Part shown: positions 58,679 through 64,000 of the stretch, piece by piece | How positions within the stretch are numbered: the first letter of the stretch is position 1 | How the letters are laid out: each line of letters starts with the position of its first letter | Origin: Lethocerus indicus | Taxonomy: Eukaryota; Arthropoda; Insecta; Hemiptera; Belostomatidae | Length of the DNA: 64,000 nt | Assembly: GCA_019843655.1 (NCBI GenBank) | Contig: JACDQD010000003.1 | Coordinates: 27,516,224 to 27,580,223, forward strand | Reading direction: 5' to 3' | Notes under the pieces: model-generated | Told to the model about the DNA's origin: nothing | What the model saw: only the letters and a program-made list of their open reading frames with translations | Database searches by the model: none | Program-made: the position numbers and the translations under genes

Positions 58679-59829
58679 AAAATCGCGAGCTAATAATGAA
58701 CGTTGTTCTGGTCCAATGGACCTTGAAAAGGTTAAGAAAATTGTTGGAGGGATACTTGCGGTGTTAGTGAACTAATGGAGCGAAAACCACCCGGAGTCGA
58801 AAGTCAATCAATATTCGCTCCCTGAATACAGTGAACTATTGGAAAACTGTCCTTTGGGCACAAATATTCTTTTTTCGTATAATGGATTTCACACTAAACG
58901 AGCTGCATTTTCAGAACAGATTCGGAAATTGAAACCAGATCAAATAAATGAAAACACACTGGGCTAGTCACAGTCAGTTGGTATGAAACGACAGTCTAAG
59001 ATGACAAGAAGCTGCGTGATCCATCTTTTGCTTGTCAAATATTATGCATGAAGATGGATTAGCCTGCATAACTACAGGAGCAAGGGCGAATGTAAGGACA
59101 TGATTGGAGGATGTTTATTTATTTTCTTCATTGTAAGTAATTATACAGCCATCCTCCACATTTCCAAGGATATTATTGCGCTAACTCCTGAGATCGCGAC
59201 AGTATTCTAAAACACATACCCCTAGTCTTCCCAGTCGCCTAATGCCGCAGCGACCCAGTGAACTCCTGTGCGGCTAAGTGGAACGTCAATGTTTATACTT
59301 CGTGCCAGAACTACAGCCGATGATGCAACCCAATAAGAGTCGGTTGGATAAATATTTAATCACCGACTCCGACCAAAGTTACCTGAGATAATCCGTTATC
59401 AAATTATCAAATTACCAAAGTGGATAAGCAGTGCATATCGCAATTGCACCGGTGGAAGGGGGAAATGAGAGTGTACTATATTGATCGGCAGGTGGTATGA
59501 CAGAAATTATCTGCCAATGGAACGAACTGATTAGGTCTAAAAGGACGCCAGGACATACTCCGTAAATAACATTCTACGACGCCCAAGCTGTAAACTGTTG
59601 AATCTGTAACAAAATAATTTATCCTCCGTTATTGTGAAATAATAATAATAAGCCATTGATTTCTTCTTTGATCCCAAACTCATCGTAAATGTGTGTTCGA
59701 TTTTTATTTCAAGTCGATATTATTATTTCGACTTATATTATTATTATTATATTAAGATCAAATATATTTTTTTAAATCTAAAGAACGTATACCTAATGCT
59801 TACAATTGCCACTGTAAATGGAGAAAATA

Positions 59830-60086
59830 AAAAATATAAATAATATTTGACTACTGCGCGTGCAGACGCAACTGATAGACAACAACTAAGAAGCAGAAAA
59901 ACTAGAAAAAGTGTGCCCAATCTTTAACGAGAGAAAGATAGAGAAAGAGATACAGACCTGGAGGGGCTAGAACCAGAGGTCAGCCCGCATAAATGCATTC
60001 TGTATCGATGAGTCACTCTCGTCCCAGACTTACGAACCACTACTCAGTCAATGTAAATAAACACGATACATGTTATTACCGATTGG
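59830..60086 (+). mobile_element. dispersed repeat family B, copy 2
   Basis: Diverged copy of 53905-54162 in the same orientation. Just past its end, TGGAGATGG (60084-60092) and CCATCTCCA (60111-60119) form a perfect 9-bp stem; it is not clear whether this belongs to the element, since copy 1 lacks it. Confidence 0.7.
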
Positions 60087-60848
60087 AGATGGTGTTATAA
60101 AGCCACAACTCCATCTCCAAGGATCTACATGTATTCCTATAAAGTTACCAGTTATTTTCTCTCGAACTTATATTTCGTAAGTTGAACATTATTCCACAGC
60201 TCAGGTTGTGAAAGCACTTTTTGATAGGTAAAGATTCAATTCCATCGATGTGTATAATTGTGTTTAAAACTGTATATGTAAAGCCTCTTTATGACATGTT
60301 TCGTTAAAAGGCCAAACCAGCTAATGTATGTCCTGCAGGATATAGATGCGGGCGACTATTGCTTCAAATTGTAAATTTCTGATTAGTAAAATGGCAAATG
60401 ACGCGTCCTCATCTTTCAATTGAAAATGCGAATTAGGAAGTTCCGCGAGCGAAGATCAGACGAAGTGGCGGATTTTCAAATACTTAAAGCACAAGTACTT
60501 GGCCCACGCGCACAGATGCGATGCCTCATTCATTCCTACGACAGCACCAGTTTTAAGTGTCAGAACTAAGAGATCCAGTCCGTCTATAATAGCCTACTAA
60601 ACAGACTTCCTGAGGAGAATCACAGATTATATTATTTTATCGTGTATTATATATACTTTATGAGAATATGATTATGTATATTTAGCTGAAGGCATTGTGT
60701 AACTAAATGTAAGATACCTTAAATCTCCAGTCGCTGGTTGCAATAAGCTGATATTCCATAGGTATCTCCCAAATATACGATTGAGTGAAAACAATATCGC
60801 AAGTGATATTGTTCGCTTATTCAAGTGACAAGCTGAAAACCATGTGGC

Positions 60849-61097
60849 TCATGAGTGTACAGTAATACAAATAATCAAATCTACTGTATCTTTTCCATCT
60901 TGAATGCTCGTCTGTGAAAAGCGTTCTATTTCCCTTTCATATTCATATTGCCCTTTTAAAGTAACGACATTTGTGGTGTAACGAGTAGATTTAAATTGGT
61001 AGAAGTCACGCACCGCTAGTGGGGTGAGCTCAACTGGACAGTACCACCACACTGTGAACTCAATCATATCCCTTTCATCTCTCAGAACGGACACCAT
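60849..61097 (-). CDS. unrecognised 82-residue open frame
   Basis: ATG-started frame with a plausible amino-acid mix: an acidic start (RDERDMIEF), VWWYCPVEL, then a mixed charged stretch with EYEREIERF and a hydrophobic end (DLIICITV). No domain, signal peptide or neighbour points to a function. Flanking DNA is AT-rich and I found no homologous stretch elsewhere in the window. It could be a small gene, a fragment of an element or chance. Confidence 0.2.
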   Translation of the reverse strand: MVSVLRDERDMIEFTVWWYCPVELTPLAVRDFYQFKSTRYTTNVVTLKGQYEYEREIERFSQTSIQDGKDTVDLIICITVHS

Positions 61098-61109
61098 CTA
61101 ACTTGTCAC

Positions 61110-63800
61110 ACCTCTCAGTTATCAATTGGCCCCTCCTCTCCCTCTACAATTTTAGTCAACTACCATTCAACTCGAACAACCTTTATAGCCTCTATTGAAT
61201 TTGTCGTCAAACAGATTTTACCGCCTACATTTAGTCGGTTTAAATTGGTATGAACTGCTGATTAAAACGAGAGGATGGTCAATAGCAAGTAGATATGGTT
61301 GTGGGTATAATTTTATATTAAATAGTTTTAAAATTAAATACAACCTAAATAATAGCATCCTTTGTAACCAAATTCCATTCGATACTTCAAGAAGCGGTTC
61401 GACATACGTGTAGACAGTACGGATAAACATCATATGCTTGGATATGGAGGATTGGAGGAACATGAAGAAACATTGATTCGATTAGAAGAATTTTGTTGGC
61501 GCATATATAAGACTAGAAACGTTTTCTTAAATCGAGGACACTTTCTTGGTAGTCGAGGGCGTCTATCAGGGATGGGAGGTATAGAATCAATAAACTATTT
61601 ATAAAATAAAATTTATTAATCCATGACTAGATCCACAGAAAATACATCTTTCGGAAACGAAATGTCTTCAAAATAATTCAATCACAAAAATTATTATCTC
61701 TAGATTTACCATGTCATGCCTTGTACACATTCATAAATAATGTATAACAAATACACACATCTGCGTCTGCGTCTAATGGTTAATAGAGGAAATATGAAAA
61801 CTGCATCTTCGTCTTTTGTCATAGTAGCAAGGCCTCAAATGAGGTAATAATTTATTCTTCCAGTAAATGTATTATGACACTGAATTCGATTGAAATCGTT
61901 ACACATAAAATACTTCTTTATATGAATCGTAACATACTTATAACACATGTATTATTTCAATTTATAATATAATCTTAAATATTGCCATCTTAAGATAAAA
62001 CGTACAGATAGTCTTATCACATTTAATACAGTAAATATATTTGACAATAGTATACGTATAGTAACGACAACATTAATGGTAAGTAGTCCAAAATACTACT
62101 AACGCAATTGATCTGAATTAAATGTCACTCACTGTCAATCGGTAGCTGCACCAAAATCCAAAACACATTTTATCAGTGCACGTTTATAGGTATTGTTTTG
62201 AACTAACAGACAGCGACAAATGGAAGATAAGCGTTGGGCATGGAGCTGTCATTAAACAATATTAATTTGAGATTACGAATTGTAGTATTCAGCTGCAAAC
62301 CAGTGCAGATGGCATCCTATTGTCCTTCAAACTATTTAGGTCATCATCTGAATTATGTCAAAACAAAATACAAGTTATATAGAAAAGTAAATGCTAAGAG
62401 AAATATACTGTAAAGTTATTTCAGATTGAGTATTCTTTCTTTTATTCTCTTTGAACAAGCTTACCGAAAAGTTGTACTAAAAATAGAGATTCCTTATTAC
62501 CATATTTGTATCATGACTAGATATCGACAGTAGTCCTCGCGTTCGAAAAAGTATTCGAAAATATACACAATTAGAAACATGAATACGATTATACGATAAG
62601 ACATAAAAATCACACGGTGGAATAACTTACTATCTTAAATATCATGGAATGGACGAGGGCTCATATTGTCGGCCAGAACATCAAAGAAATATCGTAATTG
62701 TCGAGGGGTCCCACAGGTACCAATTGCTTCACACTTATTTCCTTAAAACATTTTTGTATGATAATATATGGTGCTTGCCATCAAACTTCGAGGTAACGTG
62801 ATACTATTAGAACACGGCGAAGAATTAGAGTTATGACAACGCGTACGGCTGTTGAAAAAGAAAAAGTTGGACAGGATTGTGACTATTGTTGAGAAATTCC
62901 TGGAAAATGTCCTGTGCTACAGTTCCCTCTTCATTTTATTTCCATTGACCTGTCTCTTTTCTAGCCGACAATGGGTACACTCAAGGGACACTAAAAGTAA
63001 GTTTTCGTTTTTATCTTCAAAAGTTTTTAAGCGGCAGTATAAAACACCACAAATTGTTAGGTGCTTTTTCCGCAGGCGCAGGAGGCAGGAAGCCGAGGCC
63101 GAATCGAAGGACGGTGTAAACATCATAATATATATTTGTTTAATTTACTTTGTTCGGTGGATAAACAACCCCTCTAGGAACCGTGTATAAATATACGCTC
63201 AAATTACTGAAATACTATATTTTGTTACTTGTTTGGCGCTTCTCGGGTTTCCGAGTCATCGAAGTTTTTCCGATACTGTTCTACGAAGCGAACTTCTCGC
63301 ATCATGCAAAGTTCTACTCTAATGTCCCGTAGTATATCTTTTACGATAATTGAAATAATTCCGCGATGATATTTCTTAATCGCGCATCAATTCAATTCCT
63401 CAAATTGAAATACTTACATCCCTCGGTTAGAACAACCCATGCCCAGCGTAACCGCATTGACTATCATCTCCGGTCGCCTGTTTTATATTGTTCTTCTCAC
63501 CGTCGACGTTGGCGAAATGGCGAAAATAGGCGAGAGGAAACGGAAAGTGCAGTCCGGGGCCTCAAATAAATAGTCTAAATTATAAATATTGTTATCCATC
63601 ACCTCCGTAGTGGCCCCGAGTTCGAACCTCCGCCCCCGTCTTACGTCTTTTATCATTGTATTACGTATACGTTTAAGTAGTACGCTATATAAGTAGTAGG
63701 CTTATATAAGAAGGGTAACAATACGAGGAACGCCAGTACGCGATCTATAATATTCCCGATAATTTGAGCAGAACGACGTTCACTGCCGGCCGGACGGGGC
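61110..63800. other. no gene recognised
   Basis: AT-rich sequence with short frames. GGCGAAAATAGGCGAGAGGAAACGGAA near 63519 recalls the family A tail but lacks the core. The last 300 bases before 63822 probably include the 3' UTR of the gene at the window edge. Confidence 0.4.
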
Positions 63801-63821
63801 ACCCGAGAACTCGACAGGATT

Positions 63822-64000
63822 TCAAGTCGGTTCCAATAGCCTATTGACGTATCTGAGGGAATCGACGATTGCTTCGGTCGAGTGGAACGAGGACGGGGAG
63901 GACTCTTGTTCGATGAGGCCCAGGACGTAGGGCGGGCGGCAGGAGGCAGGGTCCTCGAAGTTGGAGTCGTCCGAGGATCCGCTGTGGGAGTCGTTGTTGT
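63822..64000 (-). CDS. C-terminal coding exon of an unidentified protein, cut by the window edge
   Basis: The frame is open from the window edge to a TGA at 63822-63824: 58 residues plus two bases of an incomplete codon. It has no ATG, as expected for an internal start. Unlike the rest of the intergenic block, the third codon positions are mostly C or G over the N-terminal two thirds. The peptide begins Ser/Asp-rich (SHSGSSDDSNFEDP), goes through CRPPYVLGLIEQESSPSSF and ends in a helix-like STEAIVDSLRYVNRLLEPT. The composition suits the tail of a regulatory or nuclear protein, but I do not recognise the family. The gene continues beyond base 64000; its 3' UTR would lie below 63822. Confidence 0.6.
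   Translation of the reverse strand, partial: NNDSHSGSSDDSNFEDPASCRPPYVLGLIEQESSPSSFHSTEAIVDSLRYVNRLLEPT

Noticed and set aside
60790..60813. 9-bp perfect hairpin AACAATATC/GATATTGTT
   Set aside because: Isolated AT-rich stem with no poly-T, gene end or repeat family attached.
13800..63800. Search for a reverse transcriptase or GIY-YIG nuclease that could mobilise family A
   Set aside because: No frame long enough and no recognisable motif seen by reading; an autonomous partner, if any, is elsewhere.

Overview
The window looks like insect nuclear DNA. It has two multi-exon genes with GT-AG introns, long AT-rich introns, AATAAA signals, microsatellites, diverged dispersed repeats and about 50 kb with little coding content. 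The thioredoxin reductase ends in Ser-Cys-Cys-Ser, the selenium-free ending known from Drosophila, which supports an insect. I cannot name a species.

Layout. (1) 1-7.0 kb, + strand: a complete thioredoxin reductase gene with eight coding exons, a possible four-base alternative first coding exon next to a TATA-like box, and a poly(A) signal. (2) 7.1-12.5 kb, - strand, convergent with the first: an 828-residue PH-domain protein with a disordered basic/acidic middle and a tail of YxxP, PPxY and PxxP motifs, the layout of a signalling docking protein. A candidate 5' exon lies near 13.7 kb. (3) 13.8-63.8 kb: mostly non-coding, more CpG-rich than the gene block. It holds repeat family A (about 485 bp, carrying a hammerhead-ribozyme-like core near its 3' end) at 19, 32 and 47 kb; a 70-bp tandem array between two head-to-head family A copies; a GC-rich array of about 156-179 bp units at 40.9-42.1 kb; repeat family B at 53.9 and 59.8 kb; and some unrecognised open frames. 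(4) The last 179 bases hold the C-terminal coding exon of a third gene on the - strand, cut by the window edge.

The most interesting signal is family A. Its module places CTGAAGA, a short GGC/GCC stem, GAAA, ACCGGTC and TAGC in hammerhead order, and the flanks can pair as stem I. Such modules are known from Penelope-like elements, retrozymes and related non-autonomous retroelements. Degraded relatives (the string ACCGGTCT) recur across the window. I saw no reverse transcriptase. The three genes show no obvious functional link.
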